DNA from: Lachnospiraceae bacterium
GTDB taxonomy: Bacteria; Bacillota; Clostridia; Lachnospirales; Lachnospiraceae
Length of the DNA stretch: 32,040 bases
NCBI GenBank assembly: GCA_029099805.1
Contig: JAQXOR010000037.1
Span: forward strand, 1 to 32,040
Reading direction: 5' to 3'
The translations under genes and the position numbers were made by a program. Under the pieces are notes generated by a model that was not told where the DNA came from, did not search any database, and saw only the letters and a program-made list of their open reading frames with translations. Positions 15,035-22,826 of the stretch are shown piece by piece; the stretch's first letter is position 1, and each line of letters opens with the position of its first letter.

Positions 15035-15724
15035 ATGGATTGGGAAACAGAGTTGGAGCCACGGTTAAAGTCCATGGCAACCGAGCATCAGGCAAAGTTT
15101 AGCAGCGGACTGACTCCGAATTGTAAACCGATGTTAGGGGTGCGTCTGCCGGAGCTTCGAAAAATTGCAAAGGAGCTTGCAAAAGAGGATTATAGAGGAT
15201 TTCTTGAGAGGTGTCCCGACACTTACTTTGAGTATGAAATCTTACAGGCCTATGTGCTCGGTTATGCAAAGGATGACATTGAAGTAATACTGTCCTATGC
15301 AGACCGTTTTCTGCCGAAAATTAGGGATTGGTCGGTCAGTGACAGCTTTTGTCAGAATTTTTCCATTGCGGAAAAATACCCGGAACGGGTCTGGGACTGG
15401 CTGATGAGTTATGCAAAGAAGGAAGAGGAATTTCCTCAGCGTGTGGTGGCGGTGCTTCTGATGAGCCATTTTCTGAGACCGGAGTATATCGAACGTGTGC
15501 TTGCGGTGATGGATACGTTGCAGTATGACGGTTATTATACAAAGATGGGTGTGGCGTGGTGTGTGGCGACTGCCTATGCAAAGTTTCCGAAGGAGACAGG
15601 GGCGTATCTGGAGAAGAATAAACTGCGGGACTGGACCTACAATAAGGCGATTCAGAAAATGTGCGAGTCTTACCGGGTAGCAGAAGAGGATAAGACTTAC
15701 TGGAAGGCAAGAAAGAGAAAGTAA
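15035..15724 (+). CDS. AlkD-like DNA alkylation repair protein
   Basis: The 229-residue protein matches the AlkD-like family of HEAT-repeat DNA glycosylases, which remove positively charged alkylated bases. Characteristic segments are 'GVRLPELRKIAKEL' near residue 35, 'IRDWSVSDSFCQNF' near residue 93 with the conserved Trp and Asp, 'QRVVAVLLMSHFL' with the Arg, and 'YYTKMGVAWCVATAYAKFP' near residue 168. No membrane segment is present. ATG 15035 follows AGAGGGGG. It lies 13 bases after the ABC permease and may be on the same transcript. Enzymatic activity is inferred from family membership; some members of the family bind DNA without known base removal. Confidence 0.85.
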   Translation: MDWETELEPRLKSMATEHQAKFSSGLTPNCKPMLGVRLPELRKIAKELAKEDYRGFLERCPDTYFEYEILQAYVLGYAKDDIEVILSYADRFLPKIRDWSVSDSFCQNFSIAEKYPERVWDWLMSYAKKEEEFPQRVVAVLLMSHFLRPEYIERVLAVMDTLQYDGYYTKMGVAWCVATAYAKFPKETGAYLEKNKLRDWTYNKAIQKMCESYRVAEEDKTYWKARKRK

Positions 15725-15804
15725 AGTACAGACTGTGTGCCGGTAGCAGAGCAGAACTGAAAGAGGATGGCATAACGGTATTTTTATCGGAGGAGAAGTT
15801 AGTT

Positions 15805-16074
15805 ATGAAATGGATGCTGTTGCTGTATGTGCTATTGAATGTCGTTGTCTTTGGCCTGTACGCTATCGATAAATACAAGGCAATTCATCATAAATGGAGA
15901 ATTCCCGAGGCCACCCTGCTCGGTGCGGCAGTGCTTGGTGTATTCGGGGCACTTTTCGGGATGTATTTGTTTCGGCATAAAACGCGAAAACCGAAGTTTT
16001 ATACTACGGTACCGCTGATTCTTGCGGCAGAATCAGCGATAGCAATATTAGTATTGTGGAAATATCTTTCCTAG
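15805..16074 (+). CDS. DUF1294 family small membrane protein
   Basis: The 89-residue protein has a hydrophobic N-terminus (residues 3-20), a polar loop 'AIDKYKAIHHKWRIPEATLL', two further hydrophobic segments and a short loop 'FRHKTRKPKF'. The IDK...WRIPE...FRHKT...F pattern is the mark of DUF1294. The function of the family is unknown. ATG 15805 follows ATCGGAGGAG. It is 80 bases after the AlkD-like gene and faces the AraC-family gene tail to tail. Confidence 0.9.
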   Translation: MKWMLLLYVLLNVVVFGLYAIDKYKAIHHKWRIPEATLLGAAVLGVFGALFGMYLFRHKTRKPKFYTTVPLILAAESAIAILVLWKYLS

Positions 16075-16115
16075 TCTTTCTTTGACCGGAAAACAGGGAG
16101 AGACGAAAGGGAAGA

Positions 16116-16967
16116 TTAATTCGATTTGTACATCCGTTCCTGCTTTGGCGTAATGCCCTTCCATTTTTTATAGGTGCGGATAAAATGGCTGCAGTCGAAA
16201 AAGCCTGTCTCCAGGGCTATATAGTTGATGTCGTAATCGGTGTGAAGTAAAAGGTCCTGGGCTTTGACCAGACGGATATAGGTAATATACTCTTTACGGG
16301 AACGTCCGTAATTATCCTTAAAAAGCTTTGCAAAGTGAGAATAACTCATATGGCACATGCGTGCAAGATTCTGAATTTCCAGTGGCTCACCCGAGTGCAG
16401 GTCAATATACTCAAGAATGTGATGGAAGGTAAAATCGGTATCGTTACGGTATTTGGCTGCGATACCGATTTCTTTTTTGCTTTTTTTGGCAATTTCAATC
16501 AGAATGCTGTACAGATCTGCCTGAATCTGCAGGGAATAAAACTCATCCTTTTCCTGATGGGTAGTAAGGATATGCTCCATGTATGCATCCATCTGTATCT
16601 GATTTAGTGCATCCTTTTTTATGATAATACAAAAATCGTCCTGCGAGGTTCGGTGAATGAAATAATCATACAGCTTTGTCAGATGGGCAGGCGGAAGATT
16701 CAGGGTGTGAAAATCAAATTTGATAATGGTATATTGCACCTCATGGTCTTCTGTCTCTGAGATTTCATGGAGTTGGAGCGGATAAAAATAACATAAATCG
16801 CCCTCATTCAGGATATGTCCTCTTTCGTTACAGGTAATCTGAATGGAGCCCTTTTTTATGTACAGAATTTCGCTGTAGTAATGCCAATGAAGCGGAAACG
16901 ACTTTGTATCGGACAGATAGATTTCATAGGGTTGGTTCAGGGTATCAGAAAATTCGTAAAGCTGCAT
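16116..16967 (-). CDS. AraC family transcriptional regulator with cupin-like sensor
   Basis: The 283-residue protein has an N-terminal cupin-like sugar-sensing half (residues about 10-140, with 'PLHWHYYSEILYIKKGSIQI' and 'EGDLCYFYPLQLHEI') and a C-terminal pair of helix-turn-helix motifs (about residues 180-283, 'NLARMCHMSYSHFAKLFKDN' and 'INYIALETGFFDCSHFIRTY'). This is the usual build of AraC regulators that activate carbohydrate genes. The gene is divergent from the cellobiose phosphorylase gene, and between the two lies a pair of direct repeats suited to AraC binding. The inducer is probably a beta-glucan breakdown product, by position only. On the minus strand, ATG follows AGGAGAAAAAC. 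Confidence 0.93.
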   Translation of the reverse strand: MQLYEFSDTLNQPYEIYLSDTKSFPLHWHYYSEILYIKKGSIQITCNERGHILNEGDLCYFYPLQLHEISETEDHEVQYTIIKFDFHTLNLPPAHLTKLYDYFIHRTSQDDFCIIIKKDALNQIQMDAYMEHILTTHQEKDEFYSLQIQADLYSILIEIAKKSKKEIGIAAKYRNDTDFTFHHILEYIDLHSGEPLEIQNLARMCHMSYSHFAKLFKDNYGRSRKEYITYIRLVKAQDLLLHTDYDINYIALETGFFDCSHFIRTYKKWKGITPKQERMYKSN

Positions 16968-17014
16968 GTTTTTCTCCTATCATACGTTAAAATGGAATGC
17001 TTTTTAGTAGTATT

Positions 17015-17043
17015 ATTGTAGCATTTTACCGCGTTGATGTCAA
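17015..17043 (-). promoter_or_regulatory. Promoter of the AraC-family gene
   Basis: On the minus strand there is a perfect -35 box TTGACA (17038-17043), a 17-bp spacer and the -10 box TACAAT (17015-17020). Expected start of transcription is near 17008, about 40 bases upstream of the gene's ATG. Confidence 0.85.
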
Positions 17044-17081
17044 TCTGCATAATAGGTTTGTACAATTTTTTCTTCTCTTTA

Positions 17082-17150
17082 TCATAGAAAAAGAAAAGTA
17101 TTTACGATACTATTATTATATCAGAGATATGTCATAGCAAAAGGAAAGTA
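17082..17150 (+). promoter_or_regulatory. Paired 19-bp direct repeats, likely AraC-type operator
   Basis: TCATAGAAAAAGAAAAGTA (17082-17100) and TCATAGCAAAAGGAAAGTA (17132-17150) match at 17 of 19 positions, in the same orientation, with starts 50 bp apart. That is close to five DNA turns, so a dimer could contact one face of the helix. Between them lies a small inverted repeat AGTAT-TTACG-ATACT (17097-17111, overlapping copy 1). Direct repeats are typical of AraC-family sites. Placement between the regulator and the cellobiose phosphorylase gene supports control of the latter. No strong promoter for the phosphorylase was found, as would fit an activator-dependent start. Confidence 0.65.
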
Positions 17151-17226
17151 ACCTGTGGGAAAGCAAGTCGCTTTTGTACAAGTTTTTCCGGAAATGAATT
17201 TATTGAATGAGAAAGGGGTTTCTTTT

Positions 17227-19623
17227 ATGAAGTACGGTTATTTTGACCTTGAGAACAAAGAGTACGTAATTACGAATCCGGACACTCCGGCTCCGTGGGC
17301 GAACTATCTGGGAGATCCGGAATACGGCGCTATTATTTCCAATAATGCTGCCGGTTATAGTTTTGTAAAGTCCGGTGCAAACGGACGACTTACCCGTTAT
17401 CGTTTCAATTCCGAGATGGCTCTTCCGGGAAGATATATCTATATCCGGGATAATGATGCAAAGGATTACTGGTCTGCTTCCTGGCAGCCGGTAGGAAAGC
17501 CGCTCGATACGTATAAGAGCGAGTGCCGCCACGGTACCGCCTATACGGTAATGACCGCAGAGTATACCGGTATCAAATCCGAGACTACATACTACGTACC
17601 GTATGGCAAGACCTATGAGGTATGGCGCACGAAGATTACAAATAACAGCGCGAAGGACAGAAATCTTTCTACCTTTGGTTTTGTTGAGTTTACGAACGAC
17701 AGCAATTACGAGCAGGATCAGGTAAATTTACAGTATACCCTGTTCATTACCCGTACCAGCTTCGAGGAGAACAAGATTTTACAGCACATCAATGAGCATT
17801 GCGGTGCAGATGAGACCGGTTCCAATCACAGAGAGCGTTTTCTGGGTGTGGTTGGTGCTCCGGTATCTGCTTATAACGGTAGCCTCAGTAACTTTGTGGG
17901 ACCGTACAGAAGTTATGCAAACCCGATTGCCGTAGAGCGTGGTCAATGTGACAACGTAATGAACTACTGCAGCAATTCCTGCGGTGCATTACAGTCTGAT
18001 TTTGTACTGAAGTCCGGTGAGACAAAGGAACTGATTTATGTTCTTGGTCAGAGAGACAACGCACAGGCTACCGCAATTTTAAATGAGTACAAGGTTGCCG
18101 GAAAGGTAGATAAAGAGATTGCCGAGTTGAAGAACTACTGGCATGGACAGCTCTCCAATTTCAAGGTGGAGACTCCGTCGGATGAGTTCAACAATATGAT
18201 TAACGTATGGAACGCTTACCAGTGCTTCATTACCTTTATCTGGTCCAGAGCAGCTTCCTTGATTTACTGTGGTCTTCGTAACGGTTACGGGTATCGTGAT
18301 ACCGTACAGGATATTCAGGGTATTATCCATCTTGACCCGGAGATGGCAGCAGAGAAGATTCGTTTCATGCTTTCCGCTCAGGTTGACAACGGCGGCGGAC
18401 TTCCGCTGGTTAAGTTCGACCACAAGGCAGGACATGAGAATACCCCGGACGACCCTGAATATGTGAAGGAGACCGGTCATCCGTCCTATCGTGCGGATGA
18501 TGCCCTTTGGCTGTTCCCGACTATCGTAAAGTATATCGGTGAGAGCGGGAACAAGGCATTCCTTGATGAAGTAATCGTTTATGCAAACGGCGGTGAGGAT
18601 ACGGTTTATGAGCACTTAAAGAGAGCGATTCAGTTCTCCATGGAGCGTCTCGGCGACCATGATATGCCGGCAGGTCTGCATGCAGACTGGAACGACTGCT
18701 TACGTCTCGGTGCAAAGGGAGAATCTACCTTCGTTGCGTTCCAGTTATATTATGCAATGACAGAGCTTAGGAAAATGGCTGAGTACAGGAAGGATACCGC
18801 TTATGTGGCATATCTGGATGAGGTACAGGCGAAGCTCGCTGCTTCCCTTGAAAAGTGCTGGGACGAGGACAGATTTATCCGTGGTATCCGCGAGGACGGT
18901 GTTATCGTTGGTGCAAAGAAGGACCCGGAGGCAAATATGTGGCTGAATCCACAGAGCTGGAGTGTTATCTCAAAGTTTGCACAGGGAGAGCGCGCAGAGA
19001 CCGCGATGAACAGCGTTTACAATATCTTAAATACACCGTACGGTGCAAAGCTTCTGGACCCGCCGTACAAAAAGCACTACTTTGACGGTGCTTTGATGCA
19101 GGTATTTAACCTTGACGTAAAGGAGAACGGTGGTATTTTCTCCCAGTCCCAGGGCTGGTTGATTCTTGCAGAAGCACTGCTTGGTCACGGCGACCGTGCA
19201 TTCCGTTACTTTATGGAGACCTCCCCAATTGCAATGAACGACAAGGCTGAAATCCGTGTGATGGAGCCGTATGTTCACGGTCAGTTCACCGAGAGTAAGG
19301 CATCTCCGTACGAAGGACGCTCTCACGTACATTGGCTGACCGGTACCGCATCCACCGTTATGGTCGGCTGTGTAGAGGGTATCTGCGGTATGCGTCCGGA
19401 CTTCGACGGACTTGCTATCGCTCCGTCTATTCCGTCAGAATGGGACGGCTTTAAGATTGAAAAGAATTTCCGTGGTAAGAAGCTTAACATTACGATTGAC
19501 AACTCCGCCCATGTGGAGAGTGGTGTAAAGAAGCTTACCTTAAACGGAGAAGAGCTTGCCGGCAATTATGTTCCGGAAACAAAGCTTGCCGATGTGAATA
19601 ACATTGTGGTAGTAATGGGCTAA
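17227..19623 (+). CDS. Cellobiose phosphorylase, GH94 family
   Basis: The enzyme splits cellobiose with phosphate to glucose 1-phosphate and glucose in the cytosol, saving one ATP. The 798-residue length fits the family (about 800-820). It begins 'MKYGYFDLENKEYVITNPDTP' as GH94 cellobiose phosphorylases do. It carries 'LRNGYGYRDTVQDIQG' near residue 354 and the catalytic Asp at residue 490 in 'HADWNDCLRLGAKGE'. The C-terminal barrel and lid contain 'VHWLTGTASTVMVGCVEGICG'. There is no signal peptide. The frame stays open to 17155, but ATG 17227 with AAAGGGG upstream is the family start. Codon use is strongly biased (CGT, GGT, ACC), suggesting high expression. Cellodextrin phosphorylase is longer, about 980 residues, so it is less likely. 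Confidence 0.93.
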   Translation: MKYGYFDLENKEYVITNPDTPAPWANYLGDPEYGAIISNNAAGYSFVKSGANGRLTRYRFNSEMALPGRYIYIRDNDAKDYWSASWQPVGKPLDTYKSECRHGTAYTVMTAEYTGIKSETTYYVPYGKTYEVWRTKITNNSAKDRNLSTFGFVEFTNDSNYEQDQVNLQYTLFITRTSFEENKILQHINEHCGADETGSNHRERFLGVVGAPVSAYNGSLSNFVGPYRSYANPIAVERGQCDNVMNYCSNSCGALQSDFVLKSGETKELIYVLGQRDNAQATAILNEYKVAGKVDKEIAELKNYWHGQLSNFKVETPSDEFNNMINVWNAYQCFITFIWSRAASLIYCGLRNGYGYRDTVQDIQGIIHLDPEMAAEKIRFMLSAQVDNGGGLPLVKFDHKAGHENTPDDPEYVKETGHPSYRADDALWLFPTIVKYIGESGNKAFLDEVIVYANGGEDTVYEHLKRAIQFSMERLGDHDMPAGLHADWNDCLRLGAKGESTFVAFQLYYAMTELRKMAEYRKDTAYVAYLDEVQAKLAASLEKCWDEDRFIRGIREDGVIVGAKKDPEANMWLNPQSWSVISKFAQGERAETAMNSVYNILNTPYGAKLLDPPYKKHYFDGALMQVFNLDVKENGGIFSQSQGWLILAEALLGHGDRAFRYFMETSPIAMNDKAEIRVMEPYVHGQFTESKASPYEGRSHVHWLTGTASTVMVGCVEGICGMRPDFDGLAIAPSIPSEWDGFKIEKNFRGKKLNITIDNSAHVESGVKKLTLNGEELAGNYVPETKLADVNNIVVVMG

Positions 19624-19675
19624 GCTTTGCCTGACAAATTAATTCTACAGATATTGATAAAAATACAATATAATG

Positions 19676-19731
19676 GTTGCAGCAGGAGTTATCAAGTTTT
19701 GATAAGCCCTGCTGCAACTCTTTCTTTGTTT
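19676..19731 (+). terminator. Terminator between the phosphorylase gene and aroE
   Basis: A perfect 11-bp stem (19676-19686 with 19708-19718), a 2x2 internal loop and a second 7-bp stem (19689-19695 with 19699-19705) around a 3-nt loop are followed by a T-rich run. It lies in the 163-base gap between two convergent genes. Confidence 0.85.
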
Positions 19732-19786
19732 ATTTTATTTCGTAAGAGCGGGAATCGTGCATATAATTGTGCGATAGCCCCTGCCT

Positions 19787-20557
19787 TTAGTATAACGTCT
19801 CACGTATCATCCGTGTCACTTCTTCAATCTTTGCTTCTTCAAGCGTTGTATCCAGAAAGAACTGAACTGCATAGAAGGCCTGTGCCACCAGCATCTGAAG
19901 ACCGTTTACCGCAATGAGCCCCAGAGATTTTGCCTGCGCGAGGAGCTTGGTTACCTCCGGGTTGTAGATGACATCTACCACGGCAGTAAGCTTAGTAAAC
20001 GGTGTCAGGTCTATCGGAGCGGCATCTACCTTCGGATACATACCGATTGGGCTGGTGTTGACGAGTACGGCGGCATCGGTATGCAGGCGGTTGACCTCTT
20101 CATAGGTGCAGATGCCTTCTCCCGGAACGATGTCTACAATCACGATTTCCTTTGCGGAAAGGTCGCGGAGAACGGCAAGGACTGCCTGTGCGGCACCGCC
20201 GTTTCCGAGTACAATCACCTTTTCTCCGGTTACATTGATATGATTTGTCTTTAACGTATACAAGAATCCGGAATAGTCGGTATTATAGCCGTAAAGTCTG
20301 CCGTTCCGGTTAACTACGGTATTCACGGCTCCGATGCTTTTTGCACGGTCATCCATTTCGTCCAGGTACGGAATGACCTCTCTTTTATACGGTATCGTAA
20401 CATTCACGGCAGCAAACTCCTTTGCTGTCATAAATTTTGTCAATTCTTCTCTGGAAAGCGGAATTAAATCATAGGTATAGTCTGCCAATGCTTCATGGAT
20501 TTGTTTGGAATAGCTGTGGGAAAGGTGTTCCCCTAAAAGCCCGTATTTCGTTGCCAT
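19787..20557 (-). CDS. aroE: Shikimate dehydrogenase
   Basis: AroE reduces 3-dehydroshikimate to shikimate with NADPH in the aromatic amino acid pathway. The 256-residue length is slightly short but normal. Signatures are 'LLGEHLSHSYSKQIHEAL' at the N-terminus (shikimate binding), 'VNVTIPYKREVI' with the catalytic Lys, 'GAVNTVVNRNGRLYGYNTDYSGF' with the Asp, 'IVLGNGGAAQAVLAVL' for NADP, 'VNTSPIGMYP' and 'NGLQMLVAQAFYAVQFF' at the end. The nucleotide loop reads GNGGAA rather than the commoner GAGGA(S/A). On the minus strand, ATG follows AAAGGAGAC. It stands alone, convergent with the phosphorylase gene and divergent from the spoIIIA operon. Confidence 0.95.
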   Translation of the reverse strand: MATKYGLLGEHLSHSYSKQIHEALADYTYDLIPLSREELTKFMTAKEFAAVNVTIPYKREVIPYLDEMDDRAKSIGAVNTVVNRNGRLYGYNTDYSGFLYTLKTNHINVTGEKVIVLGNGGAAQAVLAVLRDLSAKEIVIVDIVPGEGICTYEEVNRLHTDAAVLVNTSPIGMYPKVDAAPIDLTPFTKLTAVVDVIYNPEVTKLLAQAKSLGLIAVNGLQMLVAQAFYAVQFFLDTTLEEAKIEEVTRMIRETLY

Positions 20558-20601
20558 ATGTGTTGTCTCCTTTGGTACTTTATTACGTTATTGCAGTACA
20601 T

Positions 20602-20630
20602 AGTATAGCACAGGGAAAAACAGTTTGCAA
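20602..20630 (-). promoter_or_regulatory. Promoter of aroE
   Basis: On the minus strand, TTGCAA (20625-20630) is followed by a 17-bp spacer and TATACT (20602-20607). The predicted start lies about 40 bases before the aroE ATG. Confidence 0.75.
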
Positions 20631-20638
20631 GAAGGGCT

Positions 20639-20667
20639 GTCATATTTTACGGCATGTCTCATATATT
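20639..20667 (+). promoter_or_regulatory. Sigma-E-like sporulation promoter for spoIIIA
   Basis: GTCATATT (20639-20646) and CATATATT (20660-20667) resemble the mother-cell sigma-E boxes (ATATT and CATAcaAT). The gap between ATATT and CATA is 13 bp, one or two shorter than usual. The position, about 90 bases before spoIIIAA, and the known sigma-E control of spoIIIA in Bacillus support the call. Confidence 0.65.
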
Positions 20668-20755
20668 GAGGTAAGGCAGTAAACAAGCTGTCAAATGCGT
20701 ATCGCTGAAGGAAAGCGGAGAATTGTGGAAAGGACACTGCAAAGGGGGGAGAGAG

Positions 20756-21685
20756 ATGCGGATTGCATGGATGCTTCCGGAACCGTTACGGGAGATTCTG
20801 CTTGCTTCCGGAATTTCTGAACAGACTCTGCGGGAAATCAGGCTTCGTACCGGAAGAGGCTTTTTACTGGAAACTGCGGAGGGAGAACGATTACTGAACC
20901 GGAACGGGAGAAAGGTATTCACAGAAAATGAGGCTTACAGAGTGACCGAAGCGGATATAAAGACTTCGCTGGAGCTGCTCACCGGTTATTCGGTTTATGC
21001 CTTCGAGGAGGAATTACGGCAGGGCTATTTTACCGTAGAAGGCGGTCACCGCATCGGTGTTGCCGGTCATGCAGTGCTGGAAGGCGGAAAAGTGCTCCGC
21101 CTGACGCAGATTTCTTTTCTGAATTTTAGAGTGGCGCACGAATGTAAAGAATGCAGCAGGAAGTTGTTTCAGAGACTGTATGGGGAGGGGCGGTATTATC
21201 ATACGTTGCTTTTTGCACCTGCCGGCTGCGGAAAGACTACATTTCTGCGGGATTTAATTCGGCTGCTTTCCAATGCGGGACTCCGGGTGGGAGTAGCGGA
21301 TGAGCGCTCGGAGCTGGCGGCGTGTCATCGCGGGATACCACAGCATGATCTGGGGATGCGTACCGATGTAATGGATGGCTGTCCGAAAGCGGAAGCCATG
21401 AGAATGCTGTTGCGCTCTATGACCCCTCAGATACTGGCTGCAGATGAAATCGGGATGGAGGAGGATGTGTTTGCAATCCGGGCCGCAGCGGGAAGCGGAT
21501 GTAAGGTTATCGCAAGTGCGCACGGGGGAACGCTTGATGAACTGCAGAAAAACCCCGTATTGCGAAAGCTTTGGGAAGAGCGCCGCTTTGAACGCTATGT
21601 GCGGCTGGAAAAGACAGAGCAAAGCTTTGGGGTGCGGGCAATTTATGATGGTGACGGAAAGGAGCTTTATGGATGGAGTATATAA
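20756..21685 (+). CDS. spoIIIAA: Stage III sporulation protein AA, ATPase
   Basis: SpoIIIAA is the cytoplasmic ATPase, related to type II/IV secretion ATPases, of the SpoIIIA-SpoIIQ channel between mother cell and forespore. The protein has 309 residues. Walker A is 'APAGCGKTTFLRDL' (from residue 154) and the Walker B region is 'PQILAADEIGMEEDVFAI'. The N-terminal 'REIRLRTGRGFLLE' and 'LTGYSVYAFEEELRQGYFTV' are family marks. An in-frame GTG at 20723 is rejected in favour of ATG 20756, which follows AAGGGGGGAG. The end overlaps the start of spoIIIAB by 13 bases. Confidence 0.96.
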   Translation: MRIAWMLPEPLREILLASGISEQTLREIRLRTGRGFLLETAEGERLLNRNGRKVFTENEAYRVTEADIKTSLELLTGYSVYAFEEELRQGYFTVEGGHRIGVAGHAVLEGGKVLRLTQISFLNFRVAHECKECSRKLFQRLYGEGRYYHTLLFAPAGCGKTTFLRDLIRLLSNAGLRVGVADERSELAACHRGIPQHDLGMRTDVMDGCPKAEAMRMLLRSMTPQILAADEIGMEEDVFAIRAAAGSGCKVIASAHGGTLDELQKNPVLRKLWEERRFERYVRLEKTEQSFGVRAIYDGDGKELYGWSI

Positions 21686-22206
21686 AGCTGGTTGGTGCAG
21701 CACTTGTCATTTTTGCCGGGGCAGGCTTTGGTGCCTGTCCGGTACATAAAATCAGGGAACGTACAAAGGAAATGGAGGAGCTGTACTTCTGCCTGCTGCG
21801 GTTACGGAGCGAAATCAATCATGCGGTACGACCGTTGCCGGAGGCATTCCGCAGTGCGGCAGAGAGCAGGCAGGGAACGGTCGGTGGAGTATATCGTAAC
21901 GCAATGAAACAGTTGGCGGTTCGAATGGAGAGAGGAAGGGAGTCCTATGAAGTATTGCTTCGGGAGAGTGCACAGGAAAGCTTCAAAGGAAGTGTAGTAA
22001 GTAAAGAGGAGCAGGAAGTTTTTGTACGTAATTTTCTACTGCTCGGCGGTGCAGACAGAGAAAGACAAAGTCAGGTTTTGGAGTACTATGCGGAAGCTGT
22101 CCGTATGGCAATTGCACAGGAAAAGCAGAAAAAGAAGGAACGTGCCTATTTGTATCGAAGCCTCGGGATATTGGGAGGTATCTTTCTTTCGGTCATTTTA
22201 TACTGA
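21673..22206 (+). CDS. spoIIIAB: Stage III sporulation protein AB
   Basis: SpoIIIAB is a GspF-like membrane protein of the same channel. The 177-residue length matches the family. An N-terminal hydrophobic segment 'LVGAALVIFAGAGFGAC' is followed by a helical region with 'LYFCLLRLRSEINHAVRPLPEAF' near residue 36, and a last hydrophobic segment 'GILGGIFLSVILY' ends the protein. It begins inside the spoIIIAA gene, so translation is probably coupled, with GGAGC just upstream of ATG. A charged, Lys-rich stretch 'AQEKQKKKERAYLYR' precedes the final segment, which anchors it in the membrane. Confidence 0.94.
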   Translation: MEYIKLVGAALVIFAGAGFGACPVHKIRERTKEMEELYFCLLRLRSEINHAVRPLPEAFRSAAESRQGTVGGVYRNAMKQLAVRMERGRESYEVLLRESAQESFKGSVVSKEEQEVFVRNFLLLGGADRERQSQVLEYYAEAVRMAIAQEKQKKKERAYLYRSLGILGGIFLSVILY

Positions 22207-22228
22207 TTAAAGGTAAAGGGAGGCTGCC

Positions 22229-22423
22229 ATGACAATACAATTAATATTTAAGATAGCAGCAGTCGGAATTCTGGTATCGGTCATCAATCAGGTGCTAAAG
22301 CACTCGGGCAGAGAAGAGCAGGCATTTTTGGTTAGTCTTGCAGGCCTGCTGCTTGTGCTGTTGTGGATTGTTCCGTATATAGCGGAGTTGTTTTCAACGA
22401 TTATGAGTTTGTTTGAATTGTAG
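22229..22423 (+). CDS. spoIIIAC: Stage III sporulation protein AC
   Basis: SpoIIIAC is a small two-helix membrane protein of the channel; 64 residues is the typical size. Both halves are hydrophobic ('IFKIAAVGILVSVINQVLK' and 'AFLVSLAGLLLVLLWIVPYIAELF'), joined by a polar 'HSGREEQ' turn. It follows spoIIIAB by 22 bases and has GGGAGG before ATG 22229. Confidence 0.95.
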   Translation: MTIQLIFKIAAVGILVSVINQVLKHSGREEQAFLVSLAGLLLVLLWIVPYIAELFSTIMSLFEL

Positions 22424-22431
22424 GTGGATAT

Positions 22432-22812
22432 ATGATTAAGGTTGTATTAATCGGTGTGGTGGCGATATTTGCGGTTTTACTGCTAAAGATCGGAAAACCG
22501 GAGTTTGCCCTGGCTGTCAGCCTTGCAGCCTGTGTTTTGATTTTACTGTTTGCGGGGGGGACTCTGGCTAAAGTAATTGCAGATTTGAAGCATCTGTTTC
22601 AGTATGTTGCATTGCCGGAGGGGTATTTGAAAATTTTGTTTAAAATACTCGGCGTATCGTATCTTGCAGAGTTTGGATCTGCTCTTTGCAAGGATGCCGG
22701 ACAAAGCGCAATCAGCGGTCAGATAGAGCTGGCAGGAAAGCTGGTGATACTGGCAATCAGTATGCCGGTGGTGACTTCCCTGTTTGAAACAATCAGCGGA
22801 ATGACTTGGTAG
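22432..22812 (+). CDS. spoIIIAD: Stage III sporulation protein AD
   Basis: The 126-residue protein has three or four hydrophobic segments, the first at residues 2-18 ('IKVVLIGVVAIFAVLLL'). The middle 'YLKILFKILGVSYLAEFGSALCKDAG' is highly characteristic of the family. It begins 8 bases after spoIIIAC and acts with AC and AE as membrane parts of the channel. The weak ribosome site GGTGGATAT suggests coupling to the gene before it. Confidence 0.95.
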   Translation: MIKVVLIGVVAIFAVLLLKIGKPEFALAVSLAACVLILLFAGGTLAKVIADLKHLFQYVALPEGYLKILFKILGVSYLAEFGSALCKDAGQSAISGQIELAGKLVILAISMPVVTSLFETISGMTW

Positions 22813-22826
22813 GAAAAGGGGAGAAC

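Noticed and set aside
17155..17226. N-terminal extension of cellobiose phosphorylase from GTG 17155
   Set aside because: Family members start at the MKYGYFD sequence, which has its own AAAGGGG site, and the upstream GTG has none.
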